Below are positions 38,301 through 47,631 of a stretch of 64,000 bases of DNA, piece by piece. Position numbers and translations under genes: made by a program. This DNA is from Lunatimonas salinarum. Lineage in GTDB: Bacteria > Bacteroidota > Bacteroidia > Cytophagales > Cyclobacteriaceae. Positions within the stretch are counted from its first letter, which is position 1; every line of letters starts with the position of its first letter. The stretch lies in the NCBI RefSeq assembly GCF_017811155.1, contig NZ_JACVCV010000002.1, positions 186,001-250,000 on the forward strand, written 5' to 3'. The notes beneath the pieces are model-generated. The model made no database searches. It worked only from the letters and a program-made list of their open reading frames with translations, and was not told the origin of the DNA.

Positions 38301-39314
38301 TTGAAAAAAACCATAACCATAAAAGACATCGCAGAGAGGCTCAAGGTCTCGGTCGCCACTGTTTCTCGTGCGCTAAGAGGTTCGCAGGAAATAAAGCCGG
38401 AAACAAAAGAAGCCGTATTAAAAATGGCCAAGGATCTGGATTATCACCCCAATCTACTGGCCAGCAGCCTTAGCAGCAAACGTTCAAAGATCATTGGCGT
38501 AGTAGTGCCTACCATAAACCGTTTTTTCTGGTCCAACTCTATCGCTGGGATAGAAAATGTCGCCTACACGGAAAATTATAAAGTAATGATCTTTCAGTCG
38601 AGCGAATCCTATCAAAAGGAAATTGAGATTGTGGAAACCTTGGCCAACAGTCGTGTGGATGGCATTATTATCGCTTTTTCCAAAGAAACTGAAAATTTTG
38701 ACCATATTCAGCGTGTAATTGAGCGCGACATACCCGTAATTCTGTTCGAGCGGGTGACAGAAGAAATTAATACTTGGAAGATCCAAACCGACGATTTTTG
38801 GGGCGCAAAAGAAATTACCGGACATCTTATCCAACAAAACCGAAAGAAAATTGCGCACATCGGTGGCCCCTTGACACTGGAAGTATGTAGAAAGCGCCTG
38901 GAAGGCTACCGGTCGGCACTTCTCGAACACGGCATACAACCTAATCCGGCATGGGAAGTGGTATTGGACGACTTTTCGTTTGAACAGGCCGGTGAGAAGA
39001 TGGAGCAACTTTGGGCTACGCCCGAAAAACCTGACGCCATTTTCTGCTTTGCCGATATTATCGCCATAGGTGCACAACATGCCGCTTTGAAGATGGGAAT
39101 TTCTGTTCCCAAGCAGCTCGCCATTGCGGGATTTGGAAATGACATCACCTCCAGATATCTCTCCCCTGCCCTAACCACAATGTCTCAGCCCTCATTTGAA
39201 ATGGGCAAAACCGCAGCAACCATGTTGCTTGATTCGATTCAACAGCCTGAGAAGAAATTAGACTACAAATGTATTTCGGTAAAACCCACTTTGGTTATCC
39301 GTGAGAGCACCTGA
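38301..39314 (+). CDS. LacI-family transcriptional regulator
   Basis: A 337-residue regulator with the LacI helix-turn-helix at the N-terminus (ITIKDIAERLKVSVATVSRALRG, about 5-27) and hinge region DYHPNLLASSLSSKRSKIIGVVVP. The rest is a periplasmic-binding-protein-like sensor domain ending VKPTLVIREST. The start is a TTG codon; no ATG is available before the HTH. It is the only gene on the plus strand in the locus and lies between the two units that carry matching palindromes, so it probably controls both. The inducer is likely a sugar from the target glycan. Confidence 0.95.
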   Translation: MKKTITIKDIAERLKVSVATVSRALRGSQEIKPETKEAVLKMAKDLDYHPNLLASSLSSKRSKIIGVVVPTINRFFWSNSIAGIENVAYTENYKVMIFQSSESYQKEIEIVETLANSRVDGIIIAFSKETENFDHIQRVIERDIPVILFERVTEEINTWKIQTDDFWGAKEITGHLIQQNRKKIAHIGGPLTLEVCRKRLEGYRSALLEHGIQPNPAWEVVLDDFSFEQAGEKMEQLWATPEKPDAIFCFADIIAIGAQHAALKMGISVPKQLAIAGFGNDITSRYLSPALTTMSQPSFEMGKTAATMLLDSIQQPEKKLDYKCISVKPTLVIREST

Positions 39315-39394
39315 CTGGATTTTTAAAAAAATCGACTCCTAAACTTCGTAACGGATCCAAAAAAAATAGGGGCCGACCTTACTTATATTTACGG

Positions 39395-39459
39395 TTAGGG
39401 TAAAAAATAATGGGCCTAGTCATTCCTTTCCAGGAAGTTGACAGATCATTTTACCCTAA
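39395..39459. repeat. Long-armed inverted repeat between convergent genes
   Basis: TTAGGGTAAAA (39395-39405) and TTTTACCCTAA (39449-39459) are perfect 11-bp arms 43 bases apart, with a smaller TTCC/GGAA pair inside. It lies between the ends of the convergent LacI-family gene and the minus-strand gene ending at 39493. It may act as a terminator or processing structure. Confidence 0.5.
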
Positions 39460-39492
39460 ACGATGTTTTAAGTGCCACTATTAGATAAGAAA

Positions 39493-42318
39493 TCATAACT
39501 TGTACCGCTTACTTTCTATCCTTTTTCCGTTGATATCCGTTCCAGAAAACCAGAAGTTAAACTCATTATTTTGATTCTCGACTGGAATGGTAAATTCAAA
39601 AGGATATGAACTATCTTTCAAGCTAACTTCCTTTCCCTGCGCATCTTCATAGAATAGACTTATGGAGGAAAATTTCGAATCGTCATCCTGAAGATAAATA
39701 TAGATCCGTTGCTCATACCCTCCCAAATATATGCGCATGGCACGGGCATTTCCAAAATCAAGTTCTTGATATCCCTGCGACAACGTTTGCGGTTGGGCAA
39801 GCAGGCGCTGCTGAAAACCCGCACTGATGGCTATTCCTTCAATCGTTACTGCAGCCAACCCGTCTCCTTCTACCTCCAACTCAAAGGTTCCGTCATCTAT
39901 TTTCGACACCCATTCGTTGTTTCTACTGCTTATCTTCCAATTACTGCCCTGCACCGACTCGGGATTTATGGTGACCTTAGCTTTTACCCGTTCACGGCAC
40001 TGATTCGTAAAGGCAAGAAAGAGCTTGTTGCCTTTGTAGGCGGCAATGTAGTTCAACTCTACATGGTCGATGGTCAAAAGCCCTTTCGGCATCCATAACT
40101 GGACTCCCTCTTCTTCAAAAAATTTACCCGGTTTGCTACCATAGAATTTATTCTGCAGGTAGGCATAGCCTTCGATGTATTCGGAAGGGAAATCTATCCT
40201 GCCTTCTGACCGTACAAACACATCGGTCACCAAATAGTCCAGCAGCATGGATGCCTTAGGCAGAATATGATTATAATGAAAGGAATTGACACTCAAGTCC
40301 AGATGGGGTCTGAGCGGGTAATCCACTTTTTCGTAGGCTGTCGTGCGGGCGGTATTGATGTGGTATCCGGGAAAGTTCCTATACCTTCCTATTATCGCCG
40401 ATTTGGCCACCTCTTTTAGAAACTGATCCCCTGTGTAATGCCCCAAGCGCAACATCCACGGCGCATAGTTGGCCATAAAAATGGCACGGTGCCCCTGACT
40501 TGTCCCTGAAGATTCCGGCGTGAGACCTATCTCGGAAAGCCTCCAGGCAGGTACTGTCTCTTCCGGAAAATACATCTGTCGGTGACCTTTGGATTGAAGG
40601 TACCAGTACAGGGGTGCTTTTCCATCCTTATTCACCACCAGCATCGTATCCGGAACGGCCGGGGACATCCAAGTGAACATCGTATACCGACGGGCCCCAT
40701 CACGGGCGGCGTCCAGGTACTTCTTGTCACCCGTGATTTCATATAGCTCTGTCAATTCAATCCATTTAGGCGTAAACGCCGTCCAAAAAAAGGCTCCGGG
40801 AGAATCAGGATCCTTAAAATCTGCCTGTTTGGTATGGACTCTTCTTTCAAGGTACGCATCAGCCCCACTCCTCGCCTTTTCCAGGTAATGTTGGTCCCCG
40901 GTCGCCCGAAACAGGTGCATCGCGTTTACCCAGGTATCACCCTGCTCCAAAACATCCAAATTTCTGACTCGGGATCCTGAATACTCCCTTTTGGCCAGAT
41001 CGATGAGAAAACCATTCTGCGGTCCGAGGATATGGTACAATCCCGTCAGTTCAGAAACGGGCGCTATCGGTCCATTCATACTACGGGAAGGATGCTGTAT
41101 GCGCTGTTCAGGATCCAGGGAAAAAAGGAATTTCTCCCGGGACAGCATGTACTCCAAAGTAGGATAGGCCATTTTCTCAAACATCACCGAATCATCCATT
41201 ACAATGGCCAGTTCCAGTGGGTTCAAACTCGATACATTTTTGACTGCCCCTGGTACATCGGTGGAGTATGCAAAACCTTTGAGGGAATCAAGAAACCAGG
41301 CATAATCTGTCTTGGAGTAATCTATAATTGCTTCAAACGTCTGATTAAGAGACGATATCTCATTTTTGCGATAGTCCCTGAACCCGAATATTTCCCGACC
41401 AACGGTTTCAAAAACCTCATGGACTTCGCCGCTTTCCACCAGCAAATAGGATTTGAATGTGTAGTTTTCGCCCGCTTTTCGAAAGGATTCAATCCCTCCC
41501 AAAACCGGGGCAAATAGCTGTGGCTGTGCCAATCCCTTTTCATTGCGGACCATTATCCCAAAACGGCTGTTGGATGCGAGTGGCAGGGGATCAAATGGAA
41601 ATTCCTCAGAAGCCGCTAAAACACCAATCGTGTTTACACCGTCATTGACCATCGCTGTTGGGATGGGCGCACGGAAAGCCAGCGTCATGATCGGACTTGC
41701 CGGAAAACGCTTCTCTTGCCATATCAGGGGCTGCCAGATCTCGGCTACTTCATCCAAGGAGTAGGCAGGCGCACCGGTATAACCTACGGAAAAATACCCC
41801 TCCGCTTTTGGCGTAAGCGTGTATTCCATGGAGGGGAAGCTTCCTGTGTCTACCCTGATTTTTGCCGAAAAACCGAACAACTCCTGTTCATCAAAGGTCA
41901 GCGTGATGACTCCATTCGCTAGTTCGACTTGCCTTGCCCTAACCGGAATGACCTTTCCGGAATTAAATGGATTGGAGCTTCGGTTATCCGCCTGCCCCTC
42001 TAAAATGCGATCATCAAAGCCATCTCCAACGGAACTCTCACTTCGTTGGACCTTGTTCAAATCCGCCTCTTTGCCCTGGTAGGCTGTCCATGTGATCACA
42101 TTATACGGTACTCCTTCAATGCCCGCGGGCCTCATGGCCATCTTAGGATCTTCCTCCGCGTATAGGATCGAAAATTCAGGCTGAAATGTATACGTTTTGC
42201 CGCTCTTATGGACGACTATCTGGTTATCCTCAATAAAAACCCCATCCTGAGTCCCAGGTTGGCACCCAAGCAGTAAACAAAGACAAAGAACACGGTGTAT
42301 TTTTGAAATAAAATTCAT
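39493..42318 (-). CDS. Large lipoprotein of unknown function, paralogue of the protein encoded at 29003-31870
   Basis: A 941-residue lipoprotein (C19 in LCLLLGCQPG). Layout equals its paralogue: beta-rich first third, helical middle (WIELTELYEITGDKKYLDAARDGARR), and an Ig-like C-terminus (SSYPFEFTIPVENQNNEFNFW). Shared landmarks are VKNVSSLNPLELAI, LEYMLSREKFLF and the GRYRNFPGYH segment, so the two come from one duplication. The family is not one I recognise; a six-hairpin glycosidase or lyase is possible. It is third in unit B, 112 bp after the DUF1501 gene. Confidence 0.8.
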   Translation of the reverse strand: MNFISKIHRVLCLCLLLGCQPGTQDGVFIEDNQIVVHKSGKTYTFQPEFSILYAEEDPKMAMRPAGIEGVPYNVITWTAYQGKEADLNKVQRSESSVGDGFDDRILEGQADNRSSNPFNSGKVIPVRARQVELANGVITLTFDEQELFGFSAKIRVDTGSFPSMEYTLTPKAEGYFSVGYTGAPAYSLDEVAEIWQPLIWQEKRFPASPIMTLAFRAPIPTAMVNDGVNTIGVLAASEEFPFDPLPLASNSRFGIMVRNEKGLAQPQLFAPVLGGIESFRKAGENYTFKSYLLVESGEVHEVFETVGREIFGFRDYRKNEISSLNQTFEAIIDYSKTDYAWFLDSLKGFAYSTDVPGAVKNVSSLNPLELAIVMDDSVMFEKMAYPTLEYMLSREKFLFSLDPEQRIQHPSRSMNGPIAPVSELTGLYHILGPQNGFLIDLAKREYSGSRVRNLDVLEQGDTWVNAMHLFRATGDQHYLEKARSGADAYLERRVHTKQADFKDPDSPGAFFWTAFTPKWIELTELYEITGDKKYLDAARDGARRYTMFTWMSPAVPDTMLVVNKDGKAPLYWYLQSKGHRQMYFPEETVPAWRLSEIGLTPESSGTSQGHRAIFMANYAPWMLRLGHYTGDQFLKEVAKSAIIGRYRNFPGYHINTARTTAYEKVDYPLRPHLDLSVNSFHYNHILPKASMLLDYLVTDVFVRSEGRIDFPSEYIEGYAYLQNKFYGSKPGKFFEEEGVQLWMPKGLLTIDHVELNYIAAYKGNKLFLAFTNQCRERVKAKVTINPESVQGSNWKISSRNNEWVSKIDDGTFELEVEGDGLAAVTIEGIAISAGFQQRLLAQPQTLSQGYQELDFGNARAMRIYLGGYEQRIYIYLQDDDSKFSSISLFYEDAQGKEVSLKDSSYPFEFTIPVENQNNEFNFWFSGTDINGKRIESKRYKL

Positions 42319-42430
42319 TATCTAGATCAATTAACAAAATTCAACACTTAGTCTGACATTTAATTCAGCGCTCGAAAGCCCGTTCATTCGTAAAGCCCTG
42401 GGCAAGACAGAACCGATTCACTCTGGGAGT

Positions 42431-43879
42431 TTAACTCAATATTGGATGTACAACGTGTCCATGGACGTCGGTAAGCCGGTACCTCCTACCCTGGTGTTTA
42501 AAATTCAATCGCTCGTGATCAACTCCCATTAGGTGCAATAGCGTAGCCTGAAAATCATGTACATGTACTGGATTTTCAACGATGTTGTATCCAAGTTCAT
42601 CGGTTTGTCCATATGAAAATCCCTTTTTGACACCTGCACCGGCCATCCAAAGAGAAAAGCATTTCGGGTGGTGATCTCTACCGTAGCTTGTTTTGGTTAT
42701 CGCACCCTGAGAATAACTGGTTCTGCCAAATTCCCCGCCCCAAATAACCAAGGTATCATCCAAAAGCCCCCTTTGTTTCAAATCCTTGATAAGCCCTGCG
42801 GTCGGCTGGTCTGTACCCCTGGACATGGTCCTTATGTCGTTGGGCAGGTTTCCATGCTGATCCCATCCCCTGTGGTACAACTGAATAAAAGGTACATTTT
42901 TTTCCGCCAGGCGTCTCGCAAGCAGGCAATTGGCAGCATATGAACCGGGAATATGTACGTCTGGCCCATACAAATCCAACACATGGTCAGGTTCTCCTGA
43001 AATATCCATGGTTTCCGGTACCGAAGCTTGCATCCGGTAAGCCATCTCATACTGGGCAATTTTAGAATTGATTTCTTGGTCAGGATTGGATTCAAAACTA
43101 TGTTCATACATAGCTTTCAGGTGTTCCATGAACCTGGACCTATCCGCCCTTCCTATGCCCGGAGGATCGTTTAAATAGAGTACCGGATCCTTTCCAGACC
43201 GGAACTGAACGCCCTGATGCTGTGAAGGTAAAAATCCATTACCCCAGAGCCTCCCATAAACGGGCTGGGCACCGGACCTTCCTGTGGAGACCAGTACGCA
43301 AAAAGCCGGTAGATTCTCGTTTTCACTTCCCAAGCCATAACTCACCCAAGACCCTATAGAAGGTCTTCCCGCCTGTTGCGATCCCGTTTGGAAAAAGGTA
43401 ATGGCGGGATCGTGATTAATCGCCTCCGTATGCATGGATTTAATAAGGCATATCTCGTCAGAAATCGAGGCAATGTGCGGCAAAAGCTCACTTATATATA
43501 ACCCCGATTGCCCCCTTCTTTCAAATCCAAACCTTGAACCTATCATCGGAAGGGTTTTTTGTCCGGAAGACATCCCGGTGAGCCGTTGTCCCTGTCGGAC
43601 AGAATCGGGTAGCTGCTCCCCCGTCCGCTTGATGAGCTCCGGTTTGAAATCAAACAATTCGAATTGGGAAGGACCTCCGCTTTGAAACAGGTAAATGACT
43701 CTCTTTGCCTTGGGAAGAAAGTGAGGCGCCCCTAAAATTCCATTGCCCCGGGCAATCTGGGCTTGGGAAGAAAAGGGATTGATCAAACTGGCCAATGCTA
43801 TTCCTCCAATGCCCAGACCGGCTTTGGTTAGAAATTCCCTTCTGGAATAATGATTCACCTGAGAACACAGTTCTGACAT
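42431..43879 (-). CDS. DUF1501 protein with Tat signal
   Basis: A 482-residue DUF1501 (sulfatase/alkaline-phosphatase-like fold) protein. The N-terminus has a twin-arginine motif SRREFLTKAG (12-21) and a hydrophobic stretch, so it is probably exported folded. AKRVIYLFQSGGPSQFELFDFKPEL, GSWVSYGLGSENENLPAFCVL and WGGEFGRT are family landmarks. DUF1501 genes nearly always accompany PSCyt/PSD1 genes, first noted in Planctomycetes, and here the stop of the cytochrome gene lies 5 bp upstream. The biochemical function is not established. Confidence 0.92.
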   Translation of the reverse strand: MSELCSQVNHYSRREFLTKAGLGIGGIALASLINPFSSQAQIARGNGILGAPHFLPKAKRVIYLFQSGGPSQFELFDFKPELIKRTGEQLPDSVRQGQRLTGMSSGQKTLPMIGSRFGFERRGQSGLYISELLPHIASISDEICLIKSMHTEAINHDPAITFFQTGSQQAGRPSIGSWVSYGLGSENENLPAFCVLVSTGRSGAQPVYGRLWGNGFLPSQHQGVQFRSGKDPVLYLNDPPGIGRADRSRFMEHLKAMYEHSFESNPDQEINSKIAQYEMAYRMQASVPETMDISGEPDHVLDLYGPDVHIPGSYAANCLLARRLAEKNVPFIQLYHRGWDQHGNLPNDIRTMSRGTDQPTAGLIKDLKQRGLLDDTLVIWGGEFGRTSYSQGAITKTSYGRDHHPKCFSLWMAGAGVKKGFSYGQTDELGYNIVENPVHVHDFQATLLHLMGVDHERLNFKHQGRRYRLTDVHGHVVHPILS

Positions 43880-43884
43880 GACCT

Positions 43885-46800
43885 TTATTGTTTGGTGTAA
43901 AAATCGAAATGATTAAACATTAAATTGGCTACGGTGGTGAGTGCTGCGGTTGTTTCCAAGGGCATGCCAACATCCACTTTTGAGGCTCCGACCTGTAATA
44001 AAGCATCCCGGTCTCTCTTATTTTGGCGGAAACGGTGTAGTTCCTCCGAGAACATCTCTTTGAATAGCTGCATTTCCCGTTCTGCAGGCATTCTTCCCGT
44101 GACTCTTCGAAACCCATACGTCAGTTGATCTTCCAACTTCCGCCCCCCTTCTTTCTGCATTTTTTCCGCCAGGGCACGGGATGCCTCTATGATCTGTGGA
44201 TCATTCATCAAGACCAGGGGCTGTAGCGGTGTGTTGGTTTCGGATCGCTGCACGATACAGTCCTCCCTACCCGGGACATCGAAATTAGTCATTGCAGGAG
44301 CTGGAGACGTTCTCCTTATGAAGGTATACATACTCCTGCGATACAGATCCTTTCCCTGATCGGTTATATAGGTGCGGAGAAAATTGGAAAACTCTCCCTT
44401 TTCTTCCCATAATCCTTCGGGCTGATAAGGCTTCACACTAGGCCCGCCTATTTCCTCCACGAGCAGTCCACTGGCGTGCAAATAACTGTCGCGGATAAAC
44501 TCGCCCAAAAGCCGGTGTCTGGGACCTCTGGCTAACAAGGCATTATCCGGATCCAACTCAGCCAATTCCGGAGTGGCCAGGGATTCCTGCTTGTAGGTAG
44601 CCGAGGTCACGATCTTCTTTACCAAAGCCTTTACATCCCAACCTGATTCCACAAAATCTACCGCCAGCCAATCCAATAACAAGGGATGGGTGGGCAACTC
44701 TCCCTGACTTCCAAAATCACCTACCGACTGGACTAAGCCTCTTCCAAAAAACTGATTCCAATACCTGTTAACCGTTACCCTACTTACAAGGGGATGGTCA
44801 GGATGTGTAAGCCATTTTGCCAATCCCAGCCGGTTCTTGGGCCATTGGCCATCTAATGAAGGCAAAAACGCCGGTACATCTGCCTGCACCTCGTCCGTTG
44901 GGAAATTGTAGTCCCCTCTATCCAAAATGTAGGTTTTCCGGATATTCGCCCGTTCTTTCATGACCATTACTTCCTTTTTCTCCTGTAGCATGGCCAGCTT
45001 TTCCTTTCTTAATTCGTTCAGCGCTTCCTCTTTTTGCTGACGTTTCCTATTCAAATGATATTCAAGGTGTCTTCCGATCTCAGTTGCATCAAATTTTTTG
45101 GCCTCGGAGGAATTTCCCGCATAATACAACTCGGCAATTTCAAGTCCTGTCAGCACCCTGTTAAAAAGGTATAGGTCATCCAACCCTCCTGTATAAACAC
45201 CATTATCACCGTCATAGAGTCTATAACTTTTGGCAAGCCGTAGGGGTCTATTAACCGGCTTACCACTGCTATCCTTGACCGGCAAAATGCTTTTATACAA
45301 GTTATCAACCAGCGTGACGGAAGTTGCAGGCTTCCCATTGATATATAGGTGGGTACCGGACGCATTCGCGGAACCATCATACGTAAGAGATATGTGGCTC
45401 CATTCTCCCATTTTGATCGGATCTTTTGTGATCAGGTGGATGGCATTATCGGGCAACGCATTGATAATCCTTACTTGTATCCTATTGGTACTGTCCAAAA
45501 AGATCTCATATCCTCTATAGAAATTATTTTTTTCACCGGAGTTACCTACAAGCGACCGATAGGGTTCATTACTTTCCGGCTTCGCCCAAAATGAAAAGGA
45601 AAACACGTCCGTCATTTCAACTAGTCCCAAATCGGGAAATTCCATCAGGTCCTTTTCATCTTTAAAACGCAGACCCTTTCCAGTTGGCGAAGGGATGACA
45701 TCCGGACTGCCTAGTACACGGGCGGAAAATTTCCCTGCCTCGGCCTGGGATTTACCCTCTGCGTATTCATCCAATCTAAAATGGGAAATCAAACCCATTT
45801 TCAGGGTCTTCTCGGGCAGCCAAGAGACGGGTAAAGCGGTTTCGCCCTGTTCCTGCAAAAATTTCTGTTGCTCATTGGCCTTTTCTGTTTCCAATGCGCG
45901 AATCCTGGCCTTCAGCGCTTCTAATTCCCGTTCTTCCTCATCGTCCAGGTACAAGAGGAAAGGCCCCGAATTACCGTCATTTGAGGTCATCCCTAACTCA
46001 TCCATGTTGTTGAAGAAAGCTGCCATGCTAAAGTAATCTTTCTGAGAAATGGGATCGAATTTATGGTCATGGCACCGCGCACAATCCAGTGTAAGGCCCA
46101 AAAAGGCCTTTCCGATGGTCTCTGACCGATCAAAAACATACTCCAGACGGTATTCCTCGTCAACGATGCCAGCTTCCGAATTGGTTTGGTTGTTTCGGTT
46201 AAAGGCAGTTGCCAAAATCTGCTTCTTCGAAGGATTTGGCAACATATCGCCGGCCACCTGCCATTCGATAAAGCGATCATAGGGCATGTTTTCGTCAAAG
46301 GCTTCGATCACCCAATCCCTCCAAGGCCACATCATACGATATCCGTCCGCGTGTAACCCATTGGAATCAGCAAACCTGGCGACGTCTAACCAATCCAGGG
46401 CCATTCTCTCTGCATAAGCCACCGTCGACAACAACTTATCCACGACCTTTTCATAGGCATTGGGCGATGGATCATTCAAAAATTCATCTATTTGTTCCAA
46501 GTCTGGGGGCAAACCCGTCAGATCCAAGCTGACCCTTCGGATCAGTTTCTCCTTTGCTACCGGAGAACTGGGCTTTAAATTGTTTTGATCCAATTTTCCC
46601 ATCACAAAATAATCAATTTCATTAACCGGCCAGCTTGGATCTGAAACCTTGGGCAAGGGACTTTTTTCCGGCCTTATGTATGCCCAATGGGGCTTGTAGA
46701 CGGCTCCTTGCTCTATCCATCGAATAATGATAGCCTTTTCCCTCGGAGAAAGGGATAGGTTGGATTGGGGAGGAGGCATGACTCTTTCCGGATCCTCAGA

Positions 46801-47145
46801 TACCAACCGATCGTAGACATCACTCCGATGAAGATCTCCGGGAAACACGGCTACTTTGTGCTTATTGTCCGCTAAGGGGCCATAGACTCCTTCTGCTATG
46901 TCCAAGCGAAGACCGGCCTCTCTGGTGTTAGGATCGGGACCATGACAGGAAAAACAACGATCTGATAATATCGGCTTTACATGGAGGTTATAATCAATTT
47001 GTTCCGGCAAAGAAAGCTCAGCCTCCACGATTTCGGCAGGCTTTTCAACACCACAGGAAACCAGCATATACCCAATAACTAAAAAAGCCAGGAACGGTGA
47101 TTTCGTGTAATACAAAGAAAGAGCTGCTTTATTCATCAATACCAA
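43885..47145 (-). CDS. Planctomycete-type cytochrome c / DUF1549 / LamG / DUF1553 lipoprotein
   Basis: A 1086-residue lipoprotein (C31 in IGYMLVSCGVE; a start at 47136 is also possible). Domains in order: PSC1 cytochrome with haem motif CFSCH (64-68), DUF1549/PSCyt2 (about 170-385) with a second CxxCH, CARCH (355-359), a LamG/concanavalin-like domain (about 455-680) and DUF1553/PSD1 (about 775-1060). Two haem sites imply electron transfer outside the cytoplasm. It opens unit B, and a perfect LacI-type palindrome lies 223 bp upstream. A broken copy is at 37227-38193. Confidence 0.92.
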   Translation of the reverse strand: MVLMNKAALSLYYTKSPFLAFLVIGYMLVSCGVEKPAEIVEAELSLPEQIDYNLHVKPILSDRCFSCHGPDPNTREAGLRLDIAEGVYGPLADNKHKVAVFPGDLHRSDVYDRLVSEDPERVMPPPQSNLSLSPREKAIIIRWIEQGAVYKPHWAYIRPEKSPLPKVSDPSWPVNEIDYFVMGKLDQNNLKPSSPVAKEKLIRRVSLDLTGLPPDLEQIDEFLNDPSPNAYEKVVDKLLSTVAYAERMALDWLDVARFADSNGLHADGYRMMWPWRDWVIEAFDENMPYDRFIEWQVAGDMLPNPSKKQILATAFNRNNQTNSEAGIVDEEYRLEYVFDRSETIGKAFLGLTLDCARCHDHKFDPISQKDYFSMAAFFNNMDELGMTSNDGNSGPFLLYLDDEEERELEALKARIRALETEKANEQQKFLQEQGETALPVSWLPEKTLKMGLISHFRLDEYAEGKSQAEAGKFSARVLGSPDVIPSPTGKGLRFKDEKDLMEFPDLGLVEMTDVFSFSFWAKPESNEPYRSLVGNSGEKNNFYRGYEIFLDSTNRIQVRIINALPDNAIHLITKDPIKMGEWSHISLTYDGSANASGTHLYINGKPATSVTLVDNLYKSILPVKDSSGKPVNRPLRLAKSYRLYDGDNGVYTGGLDDLYLFNRVLTGLEIAELYYAGNSSEAKKFDATEIGRHLEYHLNRKRQQKEEALNELRKEKLAMLQEKKEVMVMKERANIRKTYILDRGDYNFPTDEVQADVPAFLPSLDGQWPKNRLGLAKWLTHPDHPLVSRVTVNRYWNQFFGRGLVQSVGDFGSQGELPTHPLLLDWLAVDFVESGWDVKALVKKIVTSATYKQESLATPELAELDPDNALLARGPRHRLLGEFIRDSYLHASGLLVEEIGGPSVKPYQPEGLWEEKGEFSNFLRTYITDQGKDLYRRSMYTFIRRTSPAPAMTNFDVPGREDCIVQRSETNTPLQPLVLMNDPQIIEASRALAEKMQKEGGRKLEDQLTYGFRRVTGRMPAEREMQLFKEMFSEELHRFRQNKRDRDALLQVGASKVDVGMPLETTAALTTVANLMFNHFDFYTKQ

Positions 47146-47631
47146 GTTGTTTGAAAAGGGAATCTAATTCCGACCAGATTGGAGTTTAATCAGCCCATCT
47201 TGTTCCTCCATCTAAGATAGAGGCCAGAAAACCTGTACAACCAACGTCTACTTAATCAATAGATGCCCTTATTCATGTAGTCAGACAATATAGACCGTAG
47301 GTAAAAGTAATTTTAATTCACATGACAAAAAACCATCCTTTTAAGTAAATTTTACCATTTACATCGAAAACGTTATCGATAACGTTTACAATTGTAAAAT
47401 CATTAAACAATATTGCAAAATATTAAAACATCGTAAAATAAACTTTCTGCATATCAGACGTGATAATCGAAAAGGAAAGGCGGATGTAGTTGGCAAGCTC
47501 CAAATCAGTGAATTAAAAACCACCTACCATTGAAGCATCGGCAGAATCATTAAAATGCATCAATTTAACGATAGATGATGGTGCCGACAATTCGCTGCTG
47601 TGTAACAGATTTACCGAAACACTCGGTATCA
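47146..47631. other. Intergenic region upstream of the cytochrome/DUF1501 unit
   Basis: 486 bp, AT-rich, without a credible coding frame. Apart from the operator it shows nothing I can assign. The leader between operator and ATG is long, so the true promoter may lie closer to the gene than the operator. Confidence 0.6.
47368..47387. promoter_or_regulatory. LacI-type operator upstream of the cytochrome/DUF1501 unit
   Basis: AAACGTTATCGATAACGTTT is a perfect 20-bp palindrome. It matches the site upstream of susC in 19 of 20 bases and shares the following ACA(A/T)TTG. It lies 223-242 bp before the ATG of the cytochrome gene. Confidence 0.78.
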
